Shown in pieces: positions 9,840 to 22,448 of a stretch of 64,000 nt of DNA (position 1 is the stretch's first letter; each line of letters opens with the position of its first letter). The notes beneath the pieces are model-generated. The model searched no databases, was not told the DNA's origin, and saw only the letters and a program-made list of their open reading frames with translations. This DNA is from Blastocladiella emersonii ATCC 22665 (lineage: Eukaryota > Blastocladiomycota > Blastocladiomycetes > Blastocladiales > Blastocladiaceae), in assembly GCA_025594325.1 (NCBI GenBank), contig JANHCV010000007.1, positions 620,001 to 684,000 of the forward strand, written 5' to 3'. Made by a program: the position numbers and the translations under genes.

Positions 9840-12800
9840 ATGGAACGCCCGCGGCCGCCAGGGACCGCCGCCGCCGCCGGGGCCTCGGCCGCGCCGCCGC
9901 CGACTTCACCGGGTGACCGCCGCGAACACCACGCCGTGCCTGCACCTGCATCAACTGCGCCCGCGCTCAGCTACGCCACCCCGCTCGTGCTCCCGTCCAT
10001 GTCCGCGGCCACGCACGGCCACGACCTGGGCGACGGCGCCGCCGCCGACGCTGCGCCACACTCGCACCTGCTGCCCTCCGCCTCCTCCAACAACTCGCCG
10101 GCGGTGCCGCGTCTGCACATCACCGTGCGCCCGCCGACCGCCGCGGATCGCGCCTCCGATGGCGACGCCGCCGAGGATGCGGGCGGCGACCGCCTCGGCG
10201 ACCTGCTGCACCTGCACCACTCGACGTTTGCCGCGACGGGTCTGCGCCGCCGCCGGAGCGCCGCCAGCACCACGACCACCCCGACGTCGCCGAACGCGCA
10301 CGAGCCGCTCGTCGACGACTGGCTGTCGCACAAGTCGTGGGACCAGCCGTCGCGCACCTCGTCGCTGCTGTCGCCCGCCGAGCACAACCCCGCCATCGCC
10401 GCCATGCCCGGCGCGACCGCCACGCTGCCGCGCACCCGCGCCGGGTCCGCGGCGGGTAGCAGTTTGCACCGTGCGACGGCCGCAGGGACTGCGCTGGTGC
10501 GTGCTGTTGATGGGGACTCGGACGAAGACGACGTCGATGACGAGGAGGTCGTCTTCGCCATGAAACCCGGCGCAACCGTCCCGCCGCCGTCCATCACCCG
10601 CGCGCTCGCCCTCTCGACGCGCCGCGCCCTGTCGCGTCTCGCCGACGGCGCGGTCCGGATCCTCGGCAACGAGGCCGACCGCGTCATCGTCGTCGCGCGC
10701 GGCGACCCGACGCTCCCGCTCATCCAGCCCGCCGACGCCGTGTCCGTCATTGGCACCGTGGCCGCCGACTCGTCCTCCGCGACCATGGTCCCGCCCGCTG
10801 CCGACCCACACGCCGCGTCGGGCGATCTCGCGGACCGCGCGACGCTCGCGGGCTCCGACTCGCCCGCGACGTTCGTCACGGCCAACTCGGCGCCGCTGCG
10901 CCCGCCGACGCCCAGCGGGAGCAGCAGCAAGGAGACTGCGTCGCCGGTACCAGTGCCGACGTCGCCGACCGAGTTCCCTACCTCGGGCTTCCTCCTCGCC
11001 GGCAACGAGCAGGGCGCGCGCGACGCGGCCATGGAGCGCGCGCAGCTGCTCGCGGCGCCGACCAAGGCCAAGCGGCTGCGCCGCCGCCGCGTCCTCGCCC
11101 TCGCCGGCCGCTCGCTGTTCATCTTCCCCGCGAGCCACCCGCTGCGGCAGTGGTGTGCACACTTTGTCACGTCCAAGTACGTTTCCCAGGTCTCGGCGTG
11201 TCGTCCCCACCAGTCACTGATGGTCCGCGTCGTTTCCGTGTAGGTACACGAAGCTCTTCATCGTCGTCTGCATCATGATCCACTGGCTGCTCATGGCCCT
11301 CCGCTCGTGGAGCAAGGGTGAGGCCAAGGAGTTCACCCTCTTCACGTCACCGTACGAGACGGCGCTGATCCCCGTCTTCGCCATCTACAACCTCGACATC
11401 ATCCTCAAAGTCATCGCGTTCGGCGGGTTCATCCTGCCGACCGCGGGCGTCGCGGCCGACGGGTCCGCGATCGTCCCCGACCTCGACGAGCCGTACGTGA
11501 TACGCGACGACCGCCGCGAGGACGACGCCATCGACGCCGAGCAGCGCGAGCAGGACGCCCTCGAGGTCGTCGCCGAGGCCTTCGACGCGTCGCGCCACCG
11601 CGCCGCGTCTTCGGCGTCCGCCATGTCCAAGGGCTCGCGCGTCGACCTCTACGGCCTCAGCCCGCTCCCGCCGCAGCCCCTGTCGCGGCGCGCGAGCGGC
11701 GTGTCCCGCCACCCGGATATCGAGCACGCGGGACCGAAGCCGACCATCGACGAGGCGCTGCACGCCGCCGCAGAGAAGCTGCAGTCGCACCGGGGCGGCG
11801 ACCACATGTCGACGGTCGCCGGCACCGTACCCGGGACGGTCCTGGGCGTGCCGACGCCGACGGGCCGGTTCATCGCGTCGAAGCCGCACCTGCGCAGCAT
11901 CTCGAGCGTGCTGGACCTAGTCGCGGTCCTCGCCTTCTGGGCGTACTGCATCTGCGGTGCGGCCGGGTGGACGCCGCTGCTGTGGCTGCTGCGTGGGCTG
12001 ACGGCGGTGCGTCCGTTCCGCCTGCTGGCCGTGACGCGCGGCACGCGCATGATCCTGGCGTCCCTCAAGGCGTCGCGGCGCCTGCTGCGCAACGTGGCCG
12101 TGTTCGCGGCCTTCTTCTTCGTCGTGTTCGGGATCGCCGGGGTCCTGACGTTCAAGGCGTCGTACCAGCGCCAGTGCGTGCTCGACGGCTCCCCCGTCAG
12201 CCCGACCATGTACTGCGGCGCGACGCAGCTCGAGAACGGGACCGTGGTCCCGCCCGCGTACCCGCCGGGCGTCGACGCGCCGCCCACCATGTCCATGGCG
12301 GCGTCGCTCGCGCTCACCAAGGGCTTCGCGTGCCCGTTCCCGACCGAGTGCTGGTACGACCAGCCGAACCCGGAGAACGGGCGCGCCGCGTTTGACAACA
12401 TCGGGTCGACGCTGCTCCTGCAGCTCCAGATCGCCGCCGGCGAGAACTGGGGCCCGCTCATGTTCGGGCTCATGGCCAGCGAGTCCGAGGCGTCGGCGCT
12501 CTACTGCGTCGTCATCATCGTCGTCCTCGGCTACCTCATCCTCCAGCTGTTCGTGTCCGTCACCACCGAGACGTTCGGCGCCGTCCGCGAGGTGTACCTC
12601 GAGGAGAAGGCGCGCGCTCGCGAGGACAAGGAGCGCGCGCGGCAGAAGCGACTGCTCGACGAGGCCAACGGCGGCGTGCTCCCGCGCCGCGCCGACTCGC
12701 CGACGGCGGCTATCGCTGCCAAGCTCGCCGAGACTGCCGTCGGGTCGCGCGTCCTGTCGCTCGCCGACACGCACCTGCCCGCGGCGCGGCGTGTGGCGAC

Positions 12801-15800
12801 GGCGATTGACGAGAGTCTCGCGTGGCGCACCATCTTCTTCCTGGCGCTGTGCGTGTACACGGTGCTGATCTCGATGGTCGCGGGCATCGACAACGAGGAC
12901 GTCAAGATCCGCAAGATCCGCGAGTGGTGGGCGCTCGAGATCGGGTTCACGCTCGTGTTCGCGTTCGAGGTGGTCCTGCACCTGCTCACGGCCAAGTCGG
13001 CGCGCCAGTTCATCCGCGAGTACCCGTGGGACACGCTGCTGGCCACGGCGACCGTCATCATGCTCGCGCTGCCGTTCAATCGGTATCTCTCCGGGTTCCA
13101 GTGCTTCCGGGTGTACAAGCTTGTCACGTACCTCCCGCCCGTCAAGAAGCTGCTCGTCAAGACCAAGCAGTTTATCGGGATCTCGGCCGTCATCGAGTTC
13201 ATGGCCGTCGGGCTCGGGTGCCTCGCCACCATGGCCATGCAGCTGTTCGGCGGCGTCTACGAGTCGGGCAGCAGCGGGTCGGCGTGGACCACGTTCGACG
13301 ACCTCGGGTCCGCCTGGCTGTCCCTGTTCGCGCTCCTGACCGGCGACAACTGGACCAACTACCTGTGGCGCGGCATGGACGCGCACGGCGACGTGCCCTT
13401 CTTCGGGTCGTTCCTGTCGGCGCTGTGGATGGTGACGGCGTTCACGGTCCAGAACCTCGTCCTGCTCAACCTGCTGGTCGCCGTCCTCCTCGACGTCCTG
13501 CAGATCGACGACGACGAAAAGCGCGAGCGCCAGGTCGCCATGGTCGACGGGATCCCGCGCAAGCACCAGGAGACGTCGCGCGCCGCGGCCGTCCGCCGTC
13601 TGTTCGGCCAGGTCACGGGCGTCATCACGCAGGCCGCCGAAGTCATCGTGCGCCGCGTCGACGGCACGCCAATCGACTCGCGCCAGCAGCGCACCCGCCA
13701 GCAGCGCGACCAGGACGCGGCGCCGCAGCAGGCGCCGCCCGGCGGGTACGCCCTGGACGAGAACATGGTCGAGAACTCGGACGCCGCATCGGCAGTGGGT
13801 CGCCGACCTAGCTACAGCTCGCAGGCGCCCAACCTCTACTACGCCAGCCGCCAATTCAACGCCAGCGACTCGTACCTCAGCCGCCGCGCGCCCAAGTTCA
13901 GCTCGCTCGCGTACGGCATCGACCCCGACGACCCGATCCGCCAGGTCGAGGTGCCCGCGTCCTCAGGTATCAACGAGATCGCGATGCCGTCGCCGCTCCT
14001 GCTCCAGAAGGGCTCGCTCGATGGCACGGATGCGGCCGCCGCCGCCGGCAAGTCGCCCGGCAACAGCCGCCGCGGGTCGACCGCGTCGGGGCTCAAACAG
14101 CGGTCCACGGCCGAGTCCAGCCCGGCGGCGTCGTCGGCGGCCCTTCACGAGAGCCACGGGCACGTCGAGCACGCGGCGCCGCCCGCGGTCCCGTTCCGCG
14201 ACCGCATCATGAAGATCGTCGAGTCGCAGTGGTTCTCGGTCGCGACGTTCCTCGCGATCCTGTTCTCGATCGTCACGGCGGCGCTCGACACGCCCGAATA
14301 CCGGCTCGAGCGGCTGCGCGACAAGGACAGCGTGACGTGGGACCTGTACTTCACAGGCGACGTGGTGGCGACGGTCGCGTTCGCGCTCGAGTTTGCGCTC
14401 AAGATCGTCGGGATGCGCGCCGACTACTTCCGCGAGGGGTGGAACATCCTCGACTTCATCGTGCTCGTGACCATGGTCGCGAGTTACGGCGCCGACGAGG
14501 CCACGTCGCACGTCCTGCGCATGTCGCGGTCGCTGCGCCCGCTCAAGACCATCGTGTACCTTCCCGGCGTGCAGTCCATTTTCGCCGCGCTCGCGCTCGG
14601 CATGCCGCGAATCCTGTCGGCCATCGCCTTCTCCATGCTCATCCTGTTCCCGTACGCGCTGTACGGCATGTTCCTGTTCGCGGGCCGCCTGCGCCGGTGC
14701 AACGACACGGGCGTCAAGACGCGCGCCGAGTGCGCCGGCATGTTCGTGCACCCGGACTCGGGCCAGTGGGTGCCGCGCACCTGGGACAACGCGTACACGG
14801 CGTTCAACTGGGACTCGATGGGCAACTCGCTGCTGACGCTGTTCGTGATGGCGAGCGGCGAAGGGTGGACGGACCTCATGGCCATGACGCAGGCGATCCG
14901 CGGGCCCGACCTACAGCCGGCCGACGGGCCGCGCGCCGACGACCTCCCCGCGGCGTCGTGGTGGCACGCCCTGTACTCGGTGTCGTTCATGTTCATCGGG
15001 TCGCTCGCCACGCTGCAGCTGTTCATCTCCATCATCATCCAGTCGCTCGACGAGGCCACAGGCGCAGCGTACCTGACGGGCCCGCAGCGCGCGTGGCTCA
15101 CGGCGTGCAAGCGCATCTCGTCGCTCCGCGCGCGCCCGCTGCACCAGGCCCCCGAGAAGCGGTCCAAGCTCGGCCGCGCCGTCGGCACGTTCCTGCTCAA
15201 GCACGGCGATCGGCTCAACACGTTCGTCACGGCCACCATGACCGTCCACGTCCTCATGATGTGCGTCGAGCACGCCGGCCAGCCGCTGTGGCTCGACCAG
15301 ATCCGCGAGGTCGGCCTCCAGGCGCTCGTGTTCGTGTATTTTGGGCAGATGTGCCTCCTCATGGCGGCGCGCGGGCCGCTGCACTACTTCAAGAAGTCCT
15401 ACTGGAACGGCTACGACTTTTTTATCACGTCGACCGGCGTCCTGTTCGTCATCCTGCAGCTGTTCATCGACAACCCCATCTTCACCCGGCTCCAGAAGAC
15501 CCTGCTCATTGGGTACGCTCTGCGCCTCGCGCGCCGCGTGTCGGGCCTGCACACGCTGTTCAAAACGATGCGGTACGCCACTTTGTTCACTTCTCCCGTG
15601 CCTTGACGCTCGCTGACTTGCCTCCCACGTTTGTGCAGCGCTTCGGCCAAGGACCTGATGCGAATCTTCTACGTGCTCGCGATCGTGCTGCTCTTCTTCA
15701 GCCTGGTCGCGACCGAGCTGTTCGGGCTGACGCGGTACAACAACGCCTACTCGGGCTACGGCTCCGTGCGGTCGACGTGGCTCGCGCTGCTCGCCATGTT

Positions 15801-16712
15801 CCGCCTGACCACGGGCGACGACTGGCCCAACACCATGGACGCGCTCCGCGTCTCGTCGCCCATGTGCGTCACGGGCGCCGGGTACATGGGGTCCGATTGC
15901 GGGAGTCCGGTTTGGGCGTACGTTGGCGCGGGTTTGGGGGGTGGTGGTTCCGAGACTGACGAATTTGGGTGTACGCGTGTAGGATCGTGTTCTTCATCAT
16001 CTTCTTCATCGTGACGACCTACGTCGTGCTCAACCTGGTGGTTGCGCTGCTCACCAGCAACGTGCGTTTCATTGACCGCTGGCTCGCCAACTCCCGCAAT
16101 CTGACACCCATTCGCGACTGTAGTTTGACTACGTGTTCAGCTCGGACCACCTCATCATCTCGGACGACGCGCTGCGGTCGTTCCAGCTCGCGTGGGCGAC
16201 GCTCGACCCGCTCGGCACGGGCAAGATCAAGGCGTCGCAGGTCGCGCTGCTCCTGCACCGCTCGACGCTGCAGAAGATCGACTCGGAGCTCGCCGAGGAC
16301 CGGCGCTGGCGGTCGAACCTGCTGTACTACGTACGTCGTCGGGCAGCCGCACGCTCCACGGTCGCGATTTTGACTGACCACTCTTCATTCGATCGCGTAG
16401 GACCTCAACGCGCAGTGCAACGCCAACGGGCAACTCGGGTTCCAGACGGCGCTCATGACGCTGTGCCTGCACGTCATCCCGCTCGAGGACTGCCTGACGT
16501 ACCACCAGTACAAGGCGCGCGTGCAGTACCTGCGCAGCATCAGCTCGCAGATCGCGCGCGAGCGGCTCGTCGGCCTGTTCCGCATGGCTGTCGAGCGCCG
16601 CCGGTTCGTCCGCCTCGTCCACGCCGCGGTTCGTCAGCACCGCGAGGACGCGGCCGCCGCCAAGGCGGCAGCGGACACGGAGTCGGAGGCGGCGCGGGTC
16701 GTCATCGAGTAG
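9840..16712 (+). CDS. CCH1: four-repeat voltage-gated calcium channel alpha subunit (CCH1-type)
   Basis: About 2180 aa in six exons: 9840-11176, 11244-15572, 15639-15917, 15983-16061, 16124-16330 and 16401-16712; all five splices keep frame. Four six-helix ion-transport repeats are visible. Pore-loop acidic residues are E846 (AAGENW), D1147 (TGDNW), E1652 (SGEGW) and D1949 (TGDDW), so the ring is E-D-E-D. Arg/Lys-rich S4 helices are seen, for example MSRSLRPLKTIVYLPGV in repeat III. A disordered, Ala/Ser/Pro-rich N-terminus of about 430 residues precedes repeat I. The segment after repeat IV (ISDDALRSFQLAWATLDPLGTGKI) resembles the EF-hand-like region of Cav channels. In fungi CCH1 works with MID1 in high-affinity calcium uptake at the plasma membrane. 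The start is the ATG after the CT-rich leader; an upstream in-frame codon is possible. Confidence 0.9.
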
Positions 16713-17167
16713 AAGAGGGTCTTTTTCTCCGTTTTGGAGCTGTTTGCACGCCCCCCATTTCCAACCTCCACCACACAAACCAAACCCGTCCCGCATTAGC
16801 ATCATTTCGTAGTTTGGGTCGGCACCTCCATCATAAACTGTAACTTTTTAGGCACTCGGTTGTCATGGGTTCGGCCTGCAGCGACGCAGACGCTAAAGCT
16901 TGTCAGCACGCTCCGAACGCGGCGACCAACTGCCGCGCGGTCGCAGTTTCGCTCGGCCATGAGCGAGTGGACGCCAGACACCGCGTTGGGTGCGAGGCGA
17001 CCACACGCGGTGGTCAGGACGCGCGGCCTCAAAAGGCCCTTGCGTCGCGGGCGCTTTCCACACACGGCGGACTTGGTGCACACGGGACCGTACGCGCTGC
17101 ATCGCTTTCGGATACGTGCGCGTGAAGAAACCGTAGAGACGGTGGTGATGGTGGTGGCGGCGGCAGA
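16713..17167. other. intergenic, downstream of the calcium channel
   Basis: A T-rich 3' flank up to about 16860, then GC-rich sequence without a supportable gene. Confidence 0.4.
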
Positions 17168-17395
17168 TCAGGACGAGGTCGACGGTGAGGAGGGCGAGAC
17201 CCGCGGCGACGATGACGACGTGGACTTGGGCTGAGGCGCGACGCGGACAAAGTGGTAGCGGCCGAGAGCGAACCCGAAGATGTTGACCGCGGCGTTGCGG
17301 TCCCGCTGGACCCGAACGCCGCACGTCCGGCACGTCCGCGTCTTGTACAAACACGCCTGCCGCGCTGCTTTACGTCGGGCAAACCCATCCCACGC
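17168..17395 (-). pseudogene. TnpB/Fanzor-like C-terminal fragment (zinc knuckle plus RuvC-III)
   Basis: The minus frame reads LYKTRTCRTCGVRVQRDRNA followed by AVNIF. This matches the end of the OrfB/TnpB zinc-ribbon family: CxxCG a few residues before (D)RDxNAAxNI, where Asp is a RuvC catalytic residue. Eukaryotic relatives are the Fanzor RNA-guided nucleases of fungal transposons. Only about 60 plausible residues are open after a TGA at 17396-17398. I found no upstream RuvC-I/II, first zinc knuckle or helical domains in any frame up to the next gene, and the tail past NIF is low-complexity. So this is a short relic, or a chance match. No omega-RNA-like end was recognised. Confidence 0.45.
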
Positions 17396-17725
17396 TCATC
17401 GCGGGTGGTCTGGCTCCGCACGACTGGGATTACTGCGATGCAATCCTGAAGTGGTCCGCCGATAGTCTCACCGCGTCGACTATCGTCTCGCTTCACGAGC
17501 TCGGCCTTGCAAATGACTCGGGTCGAGGACGCGCCGCGCCACTCACGTGAGGCACGGAACAGGTGATGCTCTAACGTGAACGCCCAGATGATAAACGTTT
17601 CTAGGGTAAACCGTACTTTTATGACTAAAAATAAACGTTGAAGCCATGAAATCCGGACGGTTCCCGCCGCCACGAGGCGTCCGGAGTGCACAGAATCGGT
17701 GAAGGGAACGAGGGAAGAAACAAAT

Positions 17726-20234
17726 CTAGGGGGAGGCCACGAACCACGCGCGGACCGCGGCGATGCGCGCGCAGAGCTTGCGGATCCACTGCGGCTTCTT
17801 GACACCCATCGGCTTGCCGTGCTCGCGTCGCCCCTGGGGCGAGGGCGCGACTGAGCCGACCACGGCGACCTTGGACGAGGTAGCCGCCGAGGAGCTGAGT
17901 ACGCGCTATGGGGGCGCGTCAAGTCAGTGATGGTGCCCACGGGGAGAGGTCCGAATCGGCGGCGAGCGAACGTACCTTGCCTCGAGCTGCGCTGGCTCGA
18001 CACGCGCGTCGACCTTGAGCAAGGCCGACTGGTAGTCGAGGTGGTCCTGGACCTGGACCGACTGCTGCTGCTCCTGGACCGAGTTGCCGTCCTTGTCCTC
18101 GCCGCTTTCCGGCAGCAGCGATGCATCGGCCTGGACAGGGAGCCGCCGATGGAGCGGCGACGTCGCAATGCCGTCAACCGCAAGCGGCTCCGCTGCCAGA
18201 TGACGACCGACGACGCACTGCTGCGGGACCGCGGCGATGATGGCCGTCGTCGTGTCACACGAACCGCCGTCTGGAACGGCGAGCTCGCACGACTCGACAA
18301 TGTCCCTACGATAGCGGGCGGCGACGTGTCAGTCCCGCTCGATACATGCGAGAACGCGGAGCAACGTACATCTCCTTGACTTCAGCAACGACGGCCGACG
18401 TGGCCGACACTGCGTGCGCCGCCGCCCCGCGCGCGAGTACCGAAGCCTCGCGACCTTGAGCGAAGGCGACGTCGGCGAGTGCCGGCCCGACCGCCTCGGC
18501 ATCAGCCGCCCGACGCGTGGGTGCAGAAGCCCCACAGACGTCGGCGAATGTGGCGTCAGCGTTGACGGTCGTGTCGGTGGTGCTGGCCGTCAGGTGGATC
18601 TCGGACGACTTGATCTCGATCTTGATCGCGCTGGCAGGAGCAGCGGGAAGCTTGGGGGCTATGGGCAAGCCCTCGCCGCGCATCGACGACGTGTGCTGCT
18701 CCTGCTCCTGCTCGTCGGCCTTGGTCTCGGCGGCGCGACGCTCGATGTCACTACATCGCCGAGTCGGTCAGCATCGCGTTCGACCCATCGAGTTAAGGCA
18801 ACGGAGGCGTACCGAGGGGACTGAGCGACCTCAGCGAGCGACGACTCCATCGGGTACACCGAGTCCACGAACTGCGCGGGAACCGTCGCGATTGACTTGA
18901 GAGCGCTGGATGGGTGCTCGACGTGGCTACACGTTACGCTCACTCGGGTTAGCGAACGTGGATCACGACGATCAAGCCGAGAAACGTACCCCGAAACCTG
19001 GTTGGCCTCCTCGGGCGTGGGCTCGTCCACCTCGGGGATCGACTCCAGCCGGAGCTCAAACATGACGAGCTTGGCGGCCGTGTACTTGTTGGGCACCCAC
19101 TCGCCATCGGCGCAGATCTTGATCAGGCGCTTGAGGCTAATGCAAGCACGAGGGCAGAGCGTCAGTGCCGTGGTCGTCGCTGGTCGACATCGAAGCTGAC
19201 GCACCTCGATGGCTCGATGAAGTCAGCGGCCTCCTGGATCAGCTCGGCAAGCGAGAGCGGCGCGAGAGTCGCGGTCGCGGTCGTGGTGCAGTCGGCCATG
19301 ATGATCGTCTCGGGCTTAGTCTGCGCGTCGACGTTGGCGTCGTCGACAATCGAGAGCTCGAAAGGGCAGCTACACGTTTGCACAAGTCAGCGATCAAGGG
19401 TGTGGTTGGTCGACTCACAACGCGTACCTCAAAGGCTCGCCCAGCTCCTCAGCCTCCTCGAGGATCGAGTCCAGCGTGGGAACCGCCGCCGTGGTGCGCT
19501 TGGCGGCCTTGCGCAACTTGGGCTTGGGCTGGATGCTGGCAGTGACGGTGCAAACGATCGGGAACTTGGGGAGGCTACACGCGAGGATCGCCCACGTCAG
19601 CGAATGTCCGCCCCTGCGAGTTATGAAGGAGATGTACCTCGCGGTCTTGGCCTCGATCATGTTCTCGAACGAAGTGTAGGTCGACTTGACGGCCTCGATG
19701 AGGCCCTCGAAGATCTCGGACGGGAACTCGGGGTCGAACGGCTCGGCCTCAGCGGCGGTCGAGGCGTCGGCGCAGGGCTCGTGCTCGACGAGCGCCTTGT
19801 CGAGGAGGTCCGTTGAGCTGTTGTTGGCGAAGACGCCCGAGTCGGCGGCGAGGATGGCGGCCTTGCGGGTCACCTCCGTGACGGCGGCGGTGGCGACATG
19901 GTTGCGCGGGAAGGTTGCGCGGATGGGCCTGGAAGACGTTGCATGGAGTCCATTAGTGATTCATCGTGGTGGGTGAGCGGATCGGGAGTGGTAGAGGTGG
20001 CGAGAGCGGCGACCGACGCGTGTGACCGCCACACGGAATGAGCGCGCTGCGCCACCATCCGAGAGCGACCATCACCACCGCTGGTACGGCAACGGTGCCG
20101 CTCGACCGGATCGGGCGAGATGGGGTGAGAGAAGCGCGGACGTACTTCTTCGCGAGGAGGTGCGGTCCAGCCGGCGCGACGACCCCAACGCCGACGTGGC
20201 CGACAAAGATCTTGAGCCCGCGACGGAAGCCCAT
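17726..20234 (-). CDS. unknown nine-exon protein, all introns phase 2
   Basis: I do not recognise the product (about 610 aa). Exons: 20234-20146, 19928-19638, 19574-19428, 19369-19205, 19136-18990, 18926-18813, 18750-18370, 18305-17976 and 17894-17726. Each intron has a GT donor (mostly GTACGY) and an AG acceptor, and every one interrupts a codon after its second base, so the seven internal exons are all multiples of 3 (291, 147, 165, 147, 114, 381, 330). It begins MGFRRGLKIFVGHVGVGVVA and ends with a basic KKPQWIRKLCARIAAVRAWF helix. The middle is acidic and Ala/Glu/Thr-rich, with VPTLDSILEEAEELGE and FELRLESIPEVDEPTPEEA; a QEQQQSVQVQDH stretch lies in exon 8. No enzyme motif is visible. The exon structure is better supported than the function. 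Confidence 0.7.
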
Positions 20235-21602
20235 GGTGGCGGATCCGTGGATGCCGGTGTTGGATGAGCCGCGTGAGGGCGATGTGGAGAACGGCGGGGA
20301 GGGCGTGCGCGCAGTCAGCGGCGAGTCGAGGTGCTCGGGTGTTGGTGGATCAGCTGCTGCAGGCGGATGATAGATCGGGTCCGGGCGGGTCGTGTCCGAG
20401 GTAATGCACGAGTTCCTGCTGCTGCGGGTGCCGGTGGTCGCTGTTGGTTGGTCGAGGAACGATGGCGAGGACGGACGAGTGTGGTATGCGATTGATCAGC
20501 TGCGAATGGCCGAGTCGAACTGCGCGGGCGGACAGGTTGGGTGAGAGAGCAAGTCAAGGAGAGGGGAGGGGAGCTGTTTTCAGTGTGCCGGCCAGCAGCA
20601 GCGCAGGCGGTCCAACTGGATCCGTCGGCCGGGCGAACCATCTGTCTCCCTCCTGATACCTCGCGATCCAGTCCGTTCCATCGCATCGCGTGACAATTCT
20701 GTCAACCCGAGCAAGTTACACGGGCAAGGTGGGCGACACGCGACGCGCGAGGCCACGCGCCATGGGAGGCTCGGCTGCCCCACCACGCAGATCCTCGCGG
20801 TGCGTCATCGTACGCGTGCGTGTCGCGACCAACCGTGGCCACCACGAGCTCGAGCAACAGGCTGGACGATTTGTGATTGGAGCTGGTCAAGGCCATCGTC
20901 GAGATCCAACACAGCCAGGTCAAGTAGTACTCGACGTCTTGGCCGCGGTCGGACGCCGAATGACGCGGCCACGAGCAACACGCTGCTCAACTCACTTGCA
21001 CGCAAGCTGTCGGTTGTTCCGCAACAGGCACTGCACACGACTTGGTCGTGATGAGTCCTCGCTGCTGATCAGTTTGACCATGGTCGCGACGCGCTCTCTC
21101 ACGCCGTCTTCTCGCTGGCAGCTAAGCGTTCAGGCGATGAACGTCTCGGAGATCCTTCTTACGCGGTCACAGCATCCATGGCGCAAGTGCATGAGGTATT
21201 GCTTCTGATCTGTGCCAGTTGAAGGAGAGCAAAGAGGTCTGGCGCTCACCCACGAGGCGATCTGTCACAGCCAGCACGGGCCGCTGTGTCCTGGTCGATG
21301 GCCACGCTCGCGCGCGTCGCGACGGTCGCCGTCAAACGGGAGTCCCCTTCAGGGACACCGCACCACGGGCGACGGGATCTTCCGCCGATGGCCATGGGAA
21401 TTCGCGTAGTCGCGTAGTGTGAGACGGGTTGCAACGGAATTGGGCGACGCGTTTTTGCGACGCGACAAATGACGCGTTGTTCATGTCGGCTGGTCGCAAC
21501 GCGTGCGCGTCTCCCACTCCGCGTCCGCACTGCGACCAGGACAGCTTCCCCGCATTCAAGGTTGTGCCGTCGAAAAATGTATCAAATACTCTGCCGACCA
21601 AT
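20235..21602. other. intergenic, no gene recognised
   Basis: Short open frames on both strands (for example minus 20702-20923) lack family features. Around 21410-21520 the sequence is rich in GACGCG and CAACGCG words. I cannot support a gene here. Confidence 0.4.
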
Positions 21603-22448
21603 CTAGCACGTCCCGTCCTCGAGCGAACAAGCGATCCCCGCCTCGACAGCGTCCGCCGCCTCCTTGCCTGCTGTCTTGGGCTCCGACGCGAGCCGTTCGG
21701 CGCGGATCTGCTCGAACACCCGGATCCATGCCGCGGGGCCCTCGGCGCCATGGATGCGGAACTTGCCGCCGGCAATCGAAAAGTCGGGCACGCCGCTGAT
21801 CCCGCTGCGGCATGATTCGTCAAGAGTGATGCGGGTCTCGTAAGCGAGCTCGCCCGAGGCCAGAAACTCGAGAACTTGAGCGCGGTCGAGCCCGGCCTGC
21901 TCGGCCCCGTCGGCGAGCACGGCGTGGTCCGACAGCGGACGGCCGTTCTCAAAAAACTCGACGAACAGCGCCTCGGCAAGCTTGTTCTGCACGTCGGCGC
22001 CGCGCGTGTCGAGGACGTGCGTCATGAGCCGGTGGTAGTCGAACGTGCTGCCCACGAGCCCGTCGTTCTTGATCGTGATCCCGACGCTAGCGGCGACGGC
22101 GTCCGTGCGCGCCCACTTGAGGCGGTAGCTGGGCCCGAAGAGGTCCTCGTACATCTGGGCCTTGGGGATGGCCTCGGCCGTCAGCAGCGGGTTCAGGTCG
22201 AATGGGTGCCACCGCGTCTCGACGACGAACGCGGGCTCGTTCGGGCGGGACGCGTTGTACTGCGCCACGGCCATGTCGAGCTTGCGCTTGCCGATGTAGC
22301 AGAAGGGGCAGATGCCGTCAGACACGACGTCAACGACGATGGGAGCTGTCGTGGTCGTGGTGGCCGACATGATGGTGCGGAGAAGAGTGGTGCTGGTGCG
22401 TTGGCTGATGAAGAGCCGAGTGAACATGGGTGTTCGTTTGTTCTTCAA
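21603..22448 (-). CDS. DsbA/FrnE-family thioredoxin-fold oxidoreductase
   Basis: 281-aa single-exon protein. The active-site CPFC (Cys47-Cys50) sits in VVDVVSDGICPFCYIGKRKL, followed by the all-helical insertion typical of DsbA. FDYHRLMTHVL, the ALFVEFFENGRPLSD region and the late SGVPDFSIAGG segment with the cis-Pro are the FrnE (2-hydroxychromene-isomerase-like dithiol isomerase) pattern. About 27 residues precede a second Met at 22370 (MSATTTTTAP). That extension is Arg/Ser/Thr-rich and may be a mitochondrial presequence, or the shorter protein may be the main product. The substrate is unknown; this branch is usually cytosolic or mitochondrial redox. Confidence 0.88.
   Translation of the reverse strand: MKNKRTPMFTRLFISQRTSTTLLRTIMSATTTTTAPIVVDVVSDGICPFCYIGKRKLDMAVAQYNASRPNEPAFVVETRWHPFDLNPLLTAEAIPKAQMYEDLFGPSYRLKWARTDAVAASVGITIKNDGLVGSTFDYHRLMTHVLDTRGADVQNKLAEALFVEFFENGRPLSDHAVLADGAEQAGLDRAQVLEFLASGELAYETRITLDESCRSGISGVPDFSIAGGKFRIHGAEGPAAWIRVFEQIRAERLASEPKTAGKEAADAVEAGIACSLEDGTC

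Noticed and set aside
11917-13854. 645-codon open frame on the minus strand
   Set aside because: Antisense shadow of the calcium channel, generated by GC-rich third positions.
17029-18300. 423-codon minus-strand frame spanning the TnpB-like fragment
   Set aside because: It is a Ser/Arg-rich shadow of exons 8-9 of the nine-exon gene and is in a different frame from the zinc-knuckle segment.
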